DNA from: Kosmotogaceae bacterium UBA1373
GTDB taxonomy: Bacteria; Thermotogota; Thermotogae; Petrotogales; Kosmotogaceae
DNA: 13,481 nucleotides
Direction of reading: 5' to 3'
NCBI GenBank assembly: GCA_002305955.1
Contig: DBRH01000020.1
Span: 52,611-66,091, forward strand
Each line of letters opens with the position of its first letter. The stretch's first letter is position 1. Position numbers and translations under genes: made by a program. Below are positions 6,217 to 13,481 of the stretch, in pieces. The notes beneath the pieces are model-generated. The model ran no database searches. It saw only the letters and a program-made list of their open reading frames with translations, and had not been told where the DNA came from.

Positions 6217-6834
6217 TCAACCGCTTTCCTTTATATATTTATAGATCGTGTATCTAGAAAGGTTTAGTCTCCTGGAGACGTATGGGACGGACTTCGAGAA
6301 CGCGAAAGCCTTCTCGCGTTTCAGAAGGCTTATAAGTCTCAGTCTATCGGATTTCGTAAGGCTTTCGATCGGCTTTCCTATCGCCTCCAGGCAGCTGTTG
6401 AAGATCGACGAGAGTTTGTTCTCACCGGCTTCGCTGATCGCCGACTGAAGATCCGATTCGACCCTGGTGAAGTTCTCCAGCATTCCCGAGAATTCCCGCA
6501 TATATGTGAAGTCGTAGTTTATTCCGAGCGCGTAGTGGTACCCCTCGCCCTTCAGATGGAAAGTCGTCGATTTTATGAATTTTCCGGACTTATATACGGC
6601 CAGATGGTTTACGAAATCGCTTTCGAGATATGAAGACCTGTATTTTGCGAGATCGCCGTATACATCTTCGGTCGAGCCGATTTTTCTGTTGGTGATGTGC
6701 CCGTTGTATATTACGACTATCGGATGCTTTGGAACACTCATATCATGTACCAGAGTTTCGCAGTTGCTTCCGAACATTTCGGCTATTCCCCTAGCCACTC
6801 TGTTTAGAAAGTCGAGCGCCTCTTCTCCATCCAT
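6217..6834 (-). CDS. YheO/DauR-like transcriptional regulator (PAS-like domain plus HTH)
   Basis: The protein has 205 residues. Residues about 10-115 resemble the YheO-like PAS domain, including PIVVIYNGHITNRKIGSTEDVYGDL (38-62). Residues 163-203 form the family's C-terminal helix-turn-helix: RLRLISLLKREKAFAFSKSVPYVSRRLNLSRYTIYKYIKE. The best-studied relative, DauR, represses D-arginine catabolism genes, and others sit beside amino-acid-degrading or RidA genes. That makes an amino-acid-derived ligand likely here, though none can be named. The ATG at 6832-6834 follows GAGGGAG. It lies inside the gene run, 48 bp after tldE and 31 bp before the RidA gene, so it may autoregulate the cluster or only its distal catabolic half. 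No operator is evident near it. Confidence 0.82.
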   Translation of the reverse strand: MDGEEALDFLNRVARGIAEMFGSNCETLVHDMSVPKHPIVVIYNGHITNRKIGSTEDVYGDLAKYRSSYLESDFVNHLAVYKSGKFIKSTTFHLKGEGYHYALGINYDFTYMREFSGMLENFTRVESDLQSAISEAGENKLSSIFNSCLEAIGKPIESLTKSDRLRLISLLKREKAFAFSKSVPYVSRRLNLSRYTIYKYIKESG

Positions 6835-6882
6835 AATCGACTCACTCCCTCTTCTTGTCGAATGTGTCGATGTAGCTTCATG

Positions 6883-8232
6883 TTATTTTCCACTTATCTG
6901 TAGCCTCTCTATCAACAGACTCGGTGCGCCTACACAGTAACTCTTGCGCAGGAACTCCTCGATGTACAGATCCCCTCCCACGGCCAGCACCCGCGCGAAG
7001 AGGCCGATCAGCTCACCGTTCATCGTCATCCCGGTGACGTTGCGATCCTCTCTCCCGTTTTTTATAACTGTTCCCCTGCAGGGTATGGAAAACCCTCCCG
7101 AGCCGATGTTTATCGAGTGGAAAACGTCGTACGAGTCGGTAATGTAGATTCCGTTTCCCAGTTCTTCGAGCAGCTCTCCCACAGACTTGCTTCCAGGTTC
7201 TACGTGGATGATCCTGGGGGTTACTATGATATCGGTCGGAATCGAGCCGCTGAGCAGGGCGTATCTACCGGCATTGCCGCTCGAGGACACTCCCAGTCTT
7301 GTGGCGCTAGTAATATTGTGCATCAATCCGACGAGCCTTCCTTTATCGACAAGAACCTGTTTCACGCAAGGACTCCCCTCGCAGTCGAATTCGTAACGAT
7401 ACCCTGTGAGTTCATGCGACGGCGAATCGACTACCGAAAAGAAGGACGATCCGATCGCTTCTCCCAGTCTTCCCGATAATGCCGAGGAGCCATCGTCGTA
7501 TTTGATCCCGCTGAAGAGCTGCCAGGCCGTCATCAATATGTTCGTGACTACGGTGGCGTCTAGCAGAACTCTATACTCGCCAGACTCGATTTCGGTCGCG
7601 TCGTACTGGTGGCCGAGGTTGGCGGCAATCCTTTCCTTTAATCCCGCGAGATCGAGACGGTTCGGATCCTCTGCGCTCGTGTAACAGGAGGTGTTGTACT
7701 GCAGGCCGTTCTTTTCGGCCATAACCGTCGCCGTCGCACTGTAGAGATTCATGGACGCTTCGACGTCGAGTCCGCGGGAGTTAATCACGCTTCTGGAAAA
7801 ACCTTCGGCCCTGATTTCGACCGTAACGCTCGATATATATTGATCGGCGCTCCTCATGACCTCTTCCAGCTCTCTTGCGGCTTTCTTCATCGACAGTATG
7901 CCAGGGTCGGCTATTCCGTTAGGTGACGCCCTTCTCACGAAGGCTCCATTGAGTCTGTCTCTCTGTTCTCGCTCCACCAGACTGGAATTTCCAAGCGCTT
8001 TCATGAGGACCTCGCCTGGTTCTTCTTCCAGATCCTGCGTGTAGGCGTACCCGGTCTTGTCACCTGAAGCCCGTACGAAGAGCTCTGTGGTGTCGGACGA
8101 GCCGGTCTCTACGATTTCCCCGCCGGAACGCTTGACCAGTGTGCTGACCCTCCGTTCGGCATCTACCTCAGCCTCGTACACCCCTTCTGGAAGGCTTCCC
8201 AAAGCGTGACGATATCTATCCAGGTAACTCAT
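6883..8232 (-). CDS. tldE: TldE/PmbA-like subunit of the TldD-TldE metalloprotease
   Basis: TldE pairs with TldD to form a barrel-like protease that degrades unfolded or modified peptides; in E. coli the pair matures microcin B17 and degrades CcdA. This subunit has 449 residues, the usual PmbA length, and lacks a HExxxH metal site as expected. It carries the PmbA hallmark LGVSSSGNAGRY (313-324), followed by VEPGSKSVGELLEELGNGIYITD (344-366) and the closing MTMNGELIGLFARVLAVGGDLY (402-423). The start is set at the ATG 8230-8232, because GGGGAGG lies 7 nt upstream. A longer frame to 8301 would overlap tldD by 67 nt with no gain in family similarity. The gap to the tldD stop is 2 bp and the ribosome site lies inside tldD, so the subunits are probably translationally coupled. 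Confidence 0.9.
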   Translation of the reverse strand: MSYLDRYRHALGSLPEGVYEAEVDAERRVSTLVKRSGGEIVETGSSDTTELFVRASGDKTGYAYTQDLEEEPGEVLMKALGNSSLVEREQRDRLNGAFVRRASPNGIADPGILSMKKAARELEEVMRSADQYISSVTVEIRAEGFSRSVINSRGLDVEASMNLYSATATVMAEKNGLQYNTSCYTSAEDPNRLDLAGLKERIAANLGHQYDATEIESGEYRVLLDATVVTNILMTAWQLFSGIKYDDGSSALSGRLGEAIGSSFFSVVDSPSHELTGYRYEFDCEGSPCVKQVLVDKGRLVGLMHNITSATRLGVSSSGNAGRYALLSGSIPTDIIVTPRIIHVEPGSKSVGELLEELGNGIYITDSYDVFHSINIGSGGFSIPCRGTVIKNGREDRNVTGMTMNGELIGLFARVLAVGGDLYIEEFLRKSYCVGAPSLLIERLQISGK

Positions 8233-8234
8233 GA

Positions 8235-9635
8235 TCAATCCTCCCCGCCGACTGACATACGCGATATCCTCATTCTGGGCTGGAAACTGGTGACAGTACA
8301 CAACCCCGAATCGGCTCCGCAGAAACTGCCGCCTTCGTTTTGAAGCTTTCTCCCGACCATATCGACCCTCTTTATCATGTCTATGCCCCTCCCGTTGAGG
8401 ATGAAACCGCTCCTGAGTCTGTGGGAGATCCTGCCATTCTCTATCCAGTAACCTTCACTGACTGCAATCGAGAACTCCCTGCCACCCGTGCCGCCTCCAA
8501 GCTTCTTCACGAAGAGACCCCTATCAACAGAACGAATCATCTCTTCATCGTCGTCGTTGCCGGCGGCCAGATAAGTGTTGCTCATGCGGGGTACCGGAGC
8601 GTACATGTATCCCTGCCTCCTCCCGCTTGCCGTAGAAGGGATTCCCAGTTTTCTACCGCACAGCCTGTCGCACAGGTAGCTCCTCAGAATTCCGTTTTCA
8701 ATGAGGACGTTCTTGCGTGTCGGGAAGCCCTCGTCGTCGATGGCAGCCGAACCGTAAAGACCTGGAAGCGTTCCGTCATCGATCAGAGTGACTTTTTCAG
8801 AAGCGACGGCTAGCCCTATTTTACCGGCGAAGTCGCTCGCGTTTCTCGAGACGGCCGAGGCCTCCAGCTGGTGGCCGCAGGTCTCGTGCCAGAATGTACC
8901 GCAAGAGCCGGCCTCGAAGACGACCGGCACATTGCACGATTTTACCGGCACGGCCTTTAGATCTGCGGCCATATCTCTTATGAATTCCCTGGCGAAGGAG
9001 GTATAATCGTTTTTTGTCCTGAAGGCTTCGAAGCCCTGCGGACGTGTGTAATCACCCCATTCGTACTTGAAAAGCCTTTCGGCCTCTACTGTAGCCTGGA
9101 GTCTCAGTCTGCTCGTTATTCGCCTGTCTTCGGCATTTAGTCCCTCGCTGTTGAATATCACGACCTTCTGATCTGTGTCGAAATAATCGACATTGAGCTG
9201 CCTGATGGTTTCTCCGGCGTTTCTGGCGGCAAGATCCGTCTCGCGCACGACCCTGATCTTCTCCCTGAGGTCCACCGAAGAGGGATAGATCTCGAATCTG
9301 TTCGGATTTACGGTCTTTTGCATAGAAAGCTTTTTGCCGTCCATATCGCCAGATCGCCTTCTTAAAGCGCACAAAAGCTCGCCTGCCCTTTCGGCGCAAC
9401 CTGTGAGGCTCTGCAAACTAAGATTGTTGGTATATACGTACACACTGTTGCGGCCATACAACACGTATATTCCGGCCCCTTTGATCCGCACCGTAGTGAC
9501 TCCGCTTATCGTCCCACCAGAGCATTTTATATTCAATTCGTCCTTATCCTCCAGGAAGATCTCGGCGAAGTCACCTCCCGAGGACAGAGCCTTTCCTATA
9601 ACTCTCTTCAGATTATCTACTTCAAGTTCAAGCAA
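8235..9635 (-). CDS. tldD: TldD-like metalloprotease catalytic subunit
   Basis: This is the catalytic half of the TldD/TldE cytoplasmic peptidase. The HExxxH zinc motif is present as WHETCGHQLEA (H250, E251, H255). It is followed by the conserved VTLIDDGTLPG (282-292) and by DDEGFPTRKNVLIENGILRSY (300-320). A C-terminal FCGADSGLC (C439) stands where TldD proteins supply a further metal-ligand Cys, and the protein ends with the usual SVGGED. At 466 residues it is close to the family norm. Translation starts at the TTG 9633-9635, with GGAGG 7 nt upstream. The gene is separated from oppF by 161 bp and from tldE by 2 bp. Placement directly after a peptide importer suggests that it attacks imported peptides and is not a bacteriocin-maturation enzyme; no precursor peptide gene is visible. 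Confidence 0.92.
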   Translation of the reverse strand: MLELEVDNLKRVIGKALSSGGDFAEIFLEDKDELNIKCSGGTISGVTTVRIKGAGIYVLYGRNSVYVYTNNLSLQSLTGCAERAGELLCALRRRSGDMDGKKLSMQKTVNPNRFEIYPSSVDLREKIRVVRETDLAARNAGETIRQLNVDYFDTDQKVVIFNSEGLNAEDRRITSRLRLQATVEAERLFKYEWGDYTRPQGFEAFRTKNDYTSFAREFIRDMAADLKAVPVKSCNVPVVFEAGSCGTFWHETCGHQLEASAVSRNASDFAGKIGLAVASEKVTLIDDGTLPGLYGSAAIDDEGFPTRKNVLIENGILRSYLCDRLCGRKLGIPSTASGRRQGYMYAPVPRMSNTYLAAGNDDDEEMIRSVDRGLFVKKLGGGTGGREFSIAVSEGYWIENGRISHRLRSGFILNGRGIDMIKRVDMVGRKLQNEGGSFCGADSGLCTVTSFQPRMRISRMSVGGED

Positions 9636-9796
9636 AGCAAAGCCTCCTTTTTAATCGTAATTGAGAAGGGCTGTCTTCCAATGAGAGCGTCAGGCGTCGT
9701 TCTTGGAAAGACCGAGAAGAACAATTCTCCGTCCACCGTCCTCCGAGAATAGCGGAAGGAGCCGTCCTTGGTTCTTCCACCACTTCTCCTACTCCC
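9636..9796 (-). other. Intergenic stretch between oppF and tldD
   Basis: This 161-bp gap is the longest within the gene run. It holds a hairpin-forming pair (GTTCTT 9699-9704 with AAGAAC 9717-9722), three CCGTCC copies on the plus strand (9729, 9736, 9762) and the tldD ribosome site at 9643-9647. I see no convincing terminator, open reading frame or promoter. An internal promoter or RNA processing site could lie here. Confidence 0.4.
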
Positions 9797-10768
9797 TCAC
9801 CAGCTATCGCTGTGGACCATGTGGCAGGCTACCATGTGGCCGTTGCCTGCGTATATTAAGAATGGCCTCTCCCTTTTGCAGATTTCCTTCGCGAACTTGC
9901 ATCGCGATGCGAAACGACAGCCTGGGGCGGGGTTTATCGGACTGGGAACCTCTCCCGAAAGCAGATCGTGTTTGTGGCTCTTCTCGTATTCGGGATCGGC
10001 TATCGGAACGGCCTCAAGCAATCCGATCGTATAGGGGTGCAGAGGATTCAAAAAGAGTTCTTCGGTCTCGGCCTTCTCAACAAGTGTACCCAGATACATA
10101 ACGATTGTATCGTCGGAGATGTATCTGATTATACTTAAATCGTGAGCTATGAACAGGTACGTCAAATCCAGCTTCTTCTGGAGATCTATCAGAAGATTTA
10201 TGATCTGGGCCTGTATCGAAACGTCAAGCGCCGAAATCGCCTCGTCGCATACCAGGAACTCCGGCCCTACCGCCAGTGCCCGCGCGATCCCGATGCGCTG
10301 GCGCTGCCCGCCGCTGAACTCGTGTGGGAAGCGGTTGGCATGCTCGCGATTGAGACCGACCATCTCCAGCATCTGGTATATCCGTTCCATGCGTTCCGAT
10401 CTGGTACGGCACAGTCTGTGAATATCGATGCCCTCACCGATTATTGAGCCGACGGTCTTTCTCGGGTCGAGCGAAGCGTAGGGATCCTGAAAGATCATCT
10501 GCATTTTTTTCGTGATCTGCCGATATTTTTTGTTGTTCAGCTGGTGGACATCGATCCCGTTGAAGAGAACTTCCCCCTCGTCGGGCCTGTAAAGATGCAT
10601 GATAGTCCTTCCCACGGTGGTCTTTCCGCAGCCGGACTCGCCAACCATTCCAAGTATCTTTCCCCGTTCTATAGAGAAGTTTACGTTATCGACGGCCTTT
10701 AGAACCTGGCTCTTGGATATATAAAAGTATTTTTTAAGGTTCTTGACTTCGAGAATAGTTTGATACAT
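9797..10768 (-). CDS. oppF: Peptide ABC transporter ATP-binding protein, OppF/DppF type
   Basis: This is one of the two ATPases that power an oligopeptide/dipeptide importer at the inner face of the membrane. It has 323 residues. The ABC motifs are complete: Walker A GESGCGKT (43-50), Q-loop Q94, signature FSGGQ (151-155), Walker B FLVCDE (E176) and H-loop His209. The C-terminal oligopeptide-transporter extension follows (NPLHPYTIGLLEAVP and beyond). It holds CRFASRC, C of EIC and a late VACH Cys, the four-cysteine pattern that binds an iron-sulfur cluster in some peptide transporters. The ATG at 10766-10768 lies 1 bp after the oppD stop codon, so the two are translationally coupled. The OppF-type DEAISALDVSIQAQI sequence and the gene order B-C-D-F support the name; dipeptide and oligopeptide specificity cannot be told apart. 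Confidence 0.92.
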   Translation of the reverse strand: MYQTILEVKNLKKYFYISKSQVLKAVDNVNFSIERGKILGMVGESGCGKTTVGRTIMHLYRPDEGEVLFNGIDVHQLNNKKYRQITKKMQMIFQDPYASLDPRKTVGSIIGEGIDIHRLCRTRSERMERIYQMLEMVGLNREHANRFPHEFSGGQRQRIGIARALAVGPEFLVCDEAISALDVSIQAQIINLLIDLQKKLDLTYLFIAHDLSIIRYISDDTIVMYLGTLVEKAETEELFLNPLHPYTIGLLEAVPIADPEYEKSHKHDLLSGEVPSPINPAPGCRFASRCKFAKEICKRERPFLIYAGNGHMVACHMVHSDSW

Positions 10769-10769
10769 C

Positions 10770-11813
10770 TCACATCACATCCTTGCAGGAACTCTCTCCG
10801 GAGTGCCTCTTCACCACGTACGGTTTCACGCCCGGAGCCCTGGCATCCAGAAGCCAGCAGGAAGCCCAATGGCTATCCCCGATCTCCCTGGACGGCGGGT
10901 CGTTCTCCTTACAGACTTTCATACGATAGTCACAGCGATCGTAGAAGCCGCAGCCGATAGGCGGCATGAAGAGATCCGGAGGAGTCCCTTTGATCGTCGA
11001 AAGCTTTTCCGTTCTCTTCTTCCCTACGGCGGGAACGCTGCTCAAAAGCCCCCACGTGTACGGGTGACGCGGAGAGTAAAAGATGTCATCCGTCGTTCCG
11101 CTTTCGATGATCTTTCCGGCGTACATTACCGAAATACGCTCGGCGAATCTGGCAACTATTCCGAGGTTGTGAGTGATAAGAACTATGGCCATTTTCAACT
11201 CCCGTTTTAGATGGTTCATCATTTCCAGAATCTGTGCCTGCGTGGTGACGTCCAGAGATGTGGTCGGCTCGTCGGCGAAGAGTATCTTTGGATTGCAGGC
11301 CAGTGCGATCGCTATCATGGCTCTCTGTCTCATTCCCCCCGAAAACATGTGAGGATAGCGCATGACGTTCTTCTCTGGGTCGTGTATGCCGACCTCTTTC
11401 AGTAGCTTTACGCTCCTCTTCATCGCTTCGGCAGCAGAGATTTTCTCGTGCTTCATTATCCCCTCACATATCTGTCTCCCGATCCGCATGGTAGGGTTAA
11501 GGCTGGTCATGGGGTCCTGGAAAATCATCGACATCTCCTTCCCCCTCAACTTCTCCATCTGCCTGTCGCCGTAATCGGTAATATCGTTGCCGCAATAGAT
11601 TATCTTGCCTGCCTTGAACCTTCCTGGAGGTGTCGGGACAAGCTTCATGATCGATTGTACCGTGACGCTCTTTCCACAGCCGGACTCTCCAACTATCGCA
11701 AGCGATTCACTCTTGTTCACGTAGAAGGATACGCCCCTAATAGCGTGGACTTCACCGGCGTAGGTATCGAAGGAGTATTCCAGATCGTTGACTTCCAGTA
11801 TCTTATCGGACAT
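10770..11813 (-). CDS. oppD: Peptide ABC transporter ATP-binding protein, OppD/DppD type
   Basis: This is the partner ATPase of OppF in the peptide importer, 347 residues from the chosen start. Motifs are Walker A GESGCGKS (42-49), Q-loop FQDPMTSLNP (98-107), signature FSGGM (157-161), Walker B ILFADE (E182) and H-loop His215. The C-terminal extension contains HPYTWGLLSSVP and four cysteines (C288, C294, C301, C319) that could hold an iron-sulfur cluster. The start is set at the ATG 11811-11813 because AAGGGGGA lies about 7 nt upstream. An ATG at 11829-11831, which overlaps the oppC stop as ATGA and would add six residues, has no visible ribosome site. The gap to oppC is then 14 bp. Confidence 0.92.
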   Translation of the reverse strand: MSDKILEVNDLEYSFDTYAGEVHAIRGVSFYVNKSESLAIVGESGCGKSVTVQSIMKLVPTPPGRFKAGKIIYCGNDITDYGDRQMEKLRGKEMSMIFQDPMTSLNPTMRIGRQICEGIMKHEKISAAEAMKRSVKLLKEVGIHDPEKNVMRYPHMFSGGMRQRAMIAIALACNPKILFADEPTTSLDVTTQAQILEMMNHLKRELKMAIVLITHNLGIVARFAERISVMYAGKIIESGTTDDIFYSPRHPYTWGLLSSVPAVGKKRTEKLSTIKGTPPDLFMPPIGCGFYDRCDYRMKVCKENDPPSREIGDSHWASCWLLDARAPGVKPYVVKRHSGESSCKDVM

Positions 11814-11827
11814 CGCAAAATCCCCCT

Positions 11828-12754
11828 TCATCGACGCAATTTCGGATCGAGCGCATCCCTGAGGCCGTCTCCGAAAAGGTTGAAGGAAAGCATCGTCAGG
11901 GAAATCATGATCGCCGGTATGAGAAGCTGTGACGGATAGATCCTGAAGACAGAAACGCCAAGATTCGCCAGCTGTCCCCAGCTGGGTATAGGAGGTTTTA
12001 TTCCCAGCCCTATGAAACTGAGATAGGCCTCCTGGAAGATGGCCGCAGGAACGCCCAGCGTCATGCTCACGACGACGATCCCCAGTGTGTTCGGGACGAG
12101 GTGCTTGAAAATGATGTAGCCGTGCGAGGCGCCAAGTATACGCGAAGCCAGCACGAACTCCTCTTCCTTGATCTTCAGGATGAGACCGCGAACGTTGCGG
12201 GCCGAACCCATCCAGCCGGTTATCGCGAAGGCCAGTATGAGTGGGACGGGACCGGAGCCGATCACCAGCATAATCAGGATCACATAGATCATCTGAGGAA
12301 TACAGATAATTATGTCAATGAGTCTCATTATTATCATATCCACCTTGCCGCCGAAGTAACCCGATATGCCCCCTATCACTATTCCTATGAGACTTGGAAT
12401 TATCGAACCGAAGATCCCCACCGCGAGAGATACTCTTGCCCCCACCCAGGTCCGAACCCACAGATCTCTTCCAAGTGAATCGGTACCGAACCAGTGCTCT
12501 GGCGAAGGTGCAGCGTTTATGTTTTTAAGATTTTGCTGGCTGTAAGAATACGACGACACCTCTGGAATAATTATCGAGAGAAGCGCTATCGTCAGAATGA
12601 TTATGAGTCCGCCCATCGCTACTTTGTTCTTTAGAAGTCTTCTCCAGACGTCCTTCCAGAATGAAATACTGGGACGGGTCAGAGCCTCCGATTTTCCTTC
12701 ATCTCTTTGGACGAATTCGAACTCGTCGTGTGGTATATTCGCGTCTTTTATCAT
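11828..12754 (-). CDS. oppC: Peptide ABC transporter permease, OppC/DppC type
   Basis: This is one of the two membrane subunits of the peptide importer, 308 residues. A cytoplasmic N-terminus with WRRLLKNKVA precedes TM1 (about 48-64). The OppC hallmark HWFGTDSLGRDLWVRTWVGARVSL (87-110) and five further hydrophobic segments follow. The EAA loop that contacts the ATPases is EFVLASRILGASHGYIIFKHLVPN (199-222). The ATG at 12752-12754 is chosen because GAGG lies 8 nt upstream and it leaves a 10-bp gap after oppB. A TTG 39 nt further up would overlap oppB and lacks a ribosome site. Confidence 0.93.
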   Translation of the reverse strand: MIKDANIPHDEFEFVQRDEGKSEALTRPSISFWKDVWRRLLKNKVAMGGLIIILTIALLSIIIPEVSSYSYSQQNLKNINAAPSPEHWFGTDSLGRDLWVRTWVGARVSLAVGIFGSIIPSLIGIVIGGISGYFGGKVDMIIMRLIDIIICIPQMIYVILIMLVIGSGPVPLILAFAITGWMGSARNVRGLILKIKEEEFVLASRILGASHGYIIFKHLVPNTLGIVVVSMTLGVPAAIFQEAYLSFIGLGIKPPIPSWGQLANLGVSVFRIYPSQLLIPAIMISLTMLSFNLFGDGLRDALDPKLRR

Positions 12755-12764
12755 GGCAGATACC

Positions 12765-13481
12765 TCACTTTGCGATTCTGATACGCGGGTCAACTACCCC
12801 GTAAGCGATATCGACCAGGAAGTTTGCAGTAACCAGGAAGGCCCCGAAGAAGACGGTCAGCCCCATCGTCATAGTGTAATCCAGACCGGTAATCGAGTTG
12901 ACAAAATGCAAACCCAGCCCCGGGATCGCGAAGATCTTCTCTATCACGAAAGTCCCCATAAGCACACTGGCGACCATAGGCCCTAGCATGGTGAGTATGG
13001 GAATCAGAGCGTTTCTGATTTCGTGGCTCCAGACTATCTTTCCTTCGCTCAGACCCTTCGATTTGGCCGTCTTCACGTAATCTTGAGTCGTGACTTCAAG
13101 CATGCTGGCCCTCATGATTCTGGTGAGCGTCGCCAGTAATCCAAGAGCGATAGCGACCGTCGGAAGGATCTTGTGCATCTCAGTAGTCCACTGGGCCATC
13201 GGTAGCACCTTGAGCTTCAACGCGAAAACGAACTGAAGGAAGGAGCCGAGGATGAAGCTCGGTATCGAAACACCTATAACCGAAACCACCACACACAGGT
13301 AATCTACGGCCTTCCCCCGCTTTCTTGCAGACACGATCCCCAGAAAGAGTCCAACCGGCAGTGCCAGAGCGAGCGATCTAAGGCCGAGGTCAGCCGATAC
13401 CGGGAAGGCCCTGGCTATGATGCTGTTGACCGTTCTGTTGGTGTATTTCAGAGAGTATCCCATGTTCCCCCGAAGCAGATT
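12765..13481 (-). CDS. oppB: Peptide ABC transporter permease, OppB/DppB type (5' end outside window)
   Basis: The frame stays open to the right edge, giving 238 visible residues of a protein that normally has about 310-340, so the N-terminal part with TM1 lies outside. The codons before the internal ATG at 13463 read NLLRGN, which matches the usual OppB text just before MGYSLKY, so 13463 is not the true start. Several membrane segments are seen, along with the EAA loop DYVKTAKSKGLSEGKIVWSHEIRNALIPI and the closing VDPRIRIAK typical of OppB. It is the first visible gene of the cluster; its promoter and any oppA are beyond the window. Confidence 0.93.
   Translation of the reverse strand, partial: NLLRGNMGYSLKYTNRTVNSIIARAFPVSADLGLRSLALALPVGLFLGIVSARKRGKAVDYLCVVVSVIGVSIPSFILGSFLQFVFALKLKVLPMAQWTTEMHKILPTVAIALGLLATLTRIMRASMLEVTTQDYVKTAKSKGLSEGKIVWSHEIRNALIPILTMLGPMVASVLMGTFVIEKIFAIPGLGLHFVNSITGLDYTMTMGLTVFFGAFLVTANFLVDIAYGVVDPRIRIAK

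Noticed and set aside
8233..8301. Longer upstream start for the TldE gene (extra 23 residues to 8301)
   Set aside because: It would overlap tldD by 67 nt; the ATG at 8232 has GGGGAGG at ideal spacing and the family resemblance begins there.
8886..8903. HETCGH in TldD as an abnormal active site
   Set aside because: The HExxxH ligands are intact, and the middle residues vary in this family (HEACGH-like forms are familiar), so it is not considered unusual.
9650..9683. TTGGAA ... TACGAT as a promoter for tldD
   Set aside because: Both boxes match only four of six positions, and the predicted transcription start would fall at the ribosome site and leave almost no leader.
11814..11831. ATGA-overlap start for oppD at 11831
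   Set aside because: The overlap is attractive, but no SD sequence precedes it; AAGGGGGA correctly precedes the ATG at 11813.
12755..12793. TTG start for oppC at 12793
   Set aside because: It overlaps oppB, lacks a ribosome site, and the ATG at 12754 has GAGG 8 nt upstream just after the oppB stop codon.

Overview
The window is about half G+C by eye and bacterial. It has dense gene packing, strong Shine-Dalgarno (SD) sequences and several TTG starts. Gene content and protein style suggest a mesophilic Thermotogota member such as Mesotoga, or a Firmicute-like relative. This placement is an inference from remembered family resemblance and has not been tested by search.

Left part (1-3096). On the minus strand lie an MFS transporter (93-1286) and, upstream of it, a small protein (1354-1950). 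I read the small protein as a degenerate GGDEF domain (FGDEF) joined to a C-terminal ribbon-helix-helix (CopG/Arc-type) DNA-binding domain. A clear intrinsic terminator separates the two genes. An AT-rich divergent promoter region with direct and inverted repeats lies between the GGDEF-RHH gene and a plus-strand, probably exported glycerophosphodiester phosphodiesterase (2093-3004). That gene ends at a probable bidirectional terminator.

Right part (3097-13481). Ten minus-strand genes run from the right edge leftwards with short gaps or overlaps: oppB (5' end outside the window), oppC, oppD, oppF, tldD, tldE, a YheO/DauR-like regulator, a RidA-family protein, a MalY/PatB-type PLP enzyme and a PepV-type M20 dipeptidase. 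The largest internal gap is 161 bp, between oppF and tldD. The order suggests one pathway: peptide uptake by an ABC importer, cleavage by TldD/TldE and the dipeptidase, then breakdown of the released amino acids by a PLP enzyme. RidA would remove the reactive enamine/imine by-products, and the regulator would sense a pathway metabolite. No substrate-binding protein (OppA) is visible; it may lie beyond the right edge.

The two points most worth following are the GGDEF-RHH fusion with repeats in its own promoter, and the TldDE-centred peptide-utilisation cluster with its embedded YheO-like regulator. No RNA genes, CRISPR arrays, insertion sequences or phage genes were recognised.
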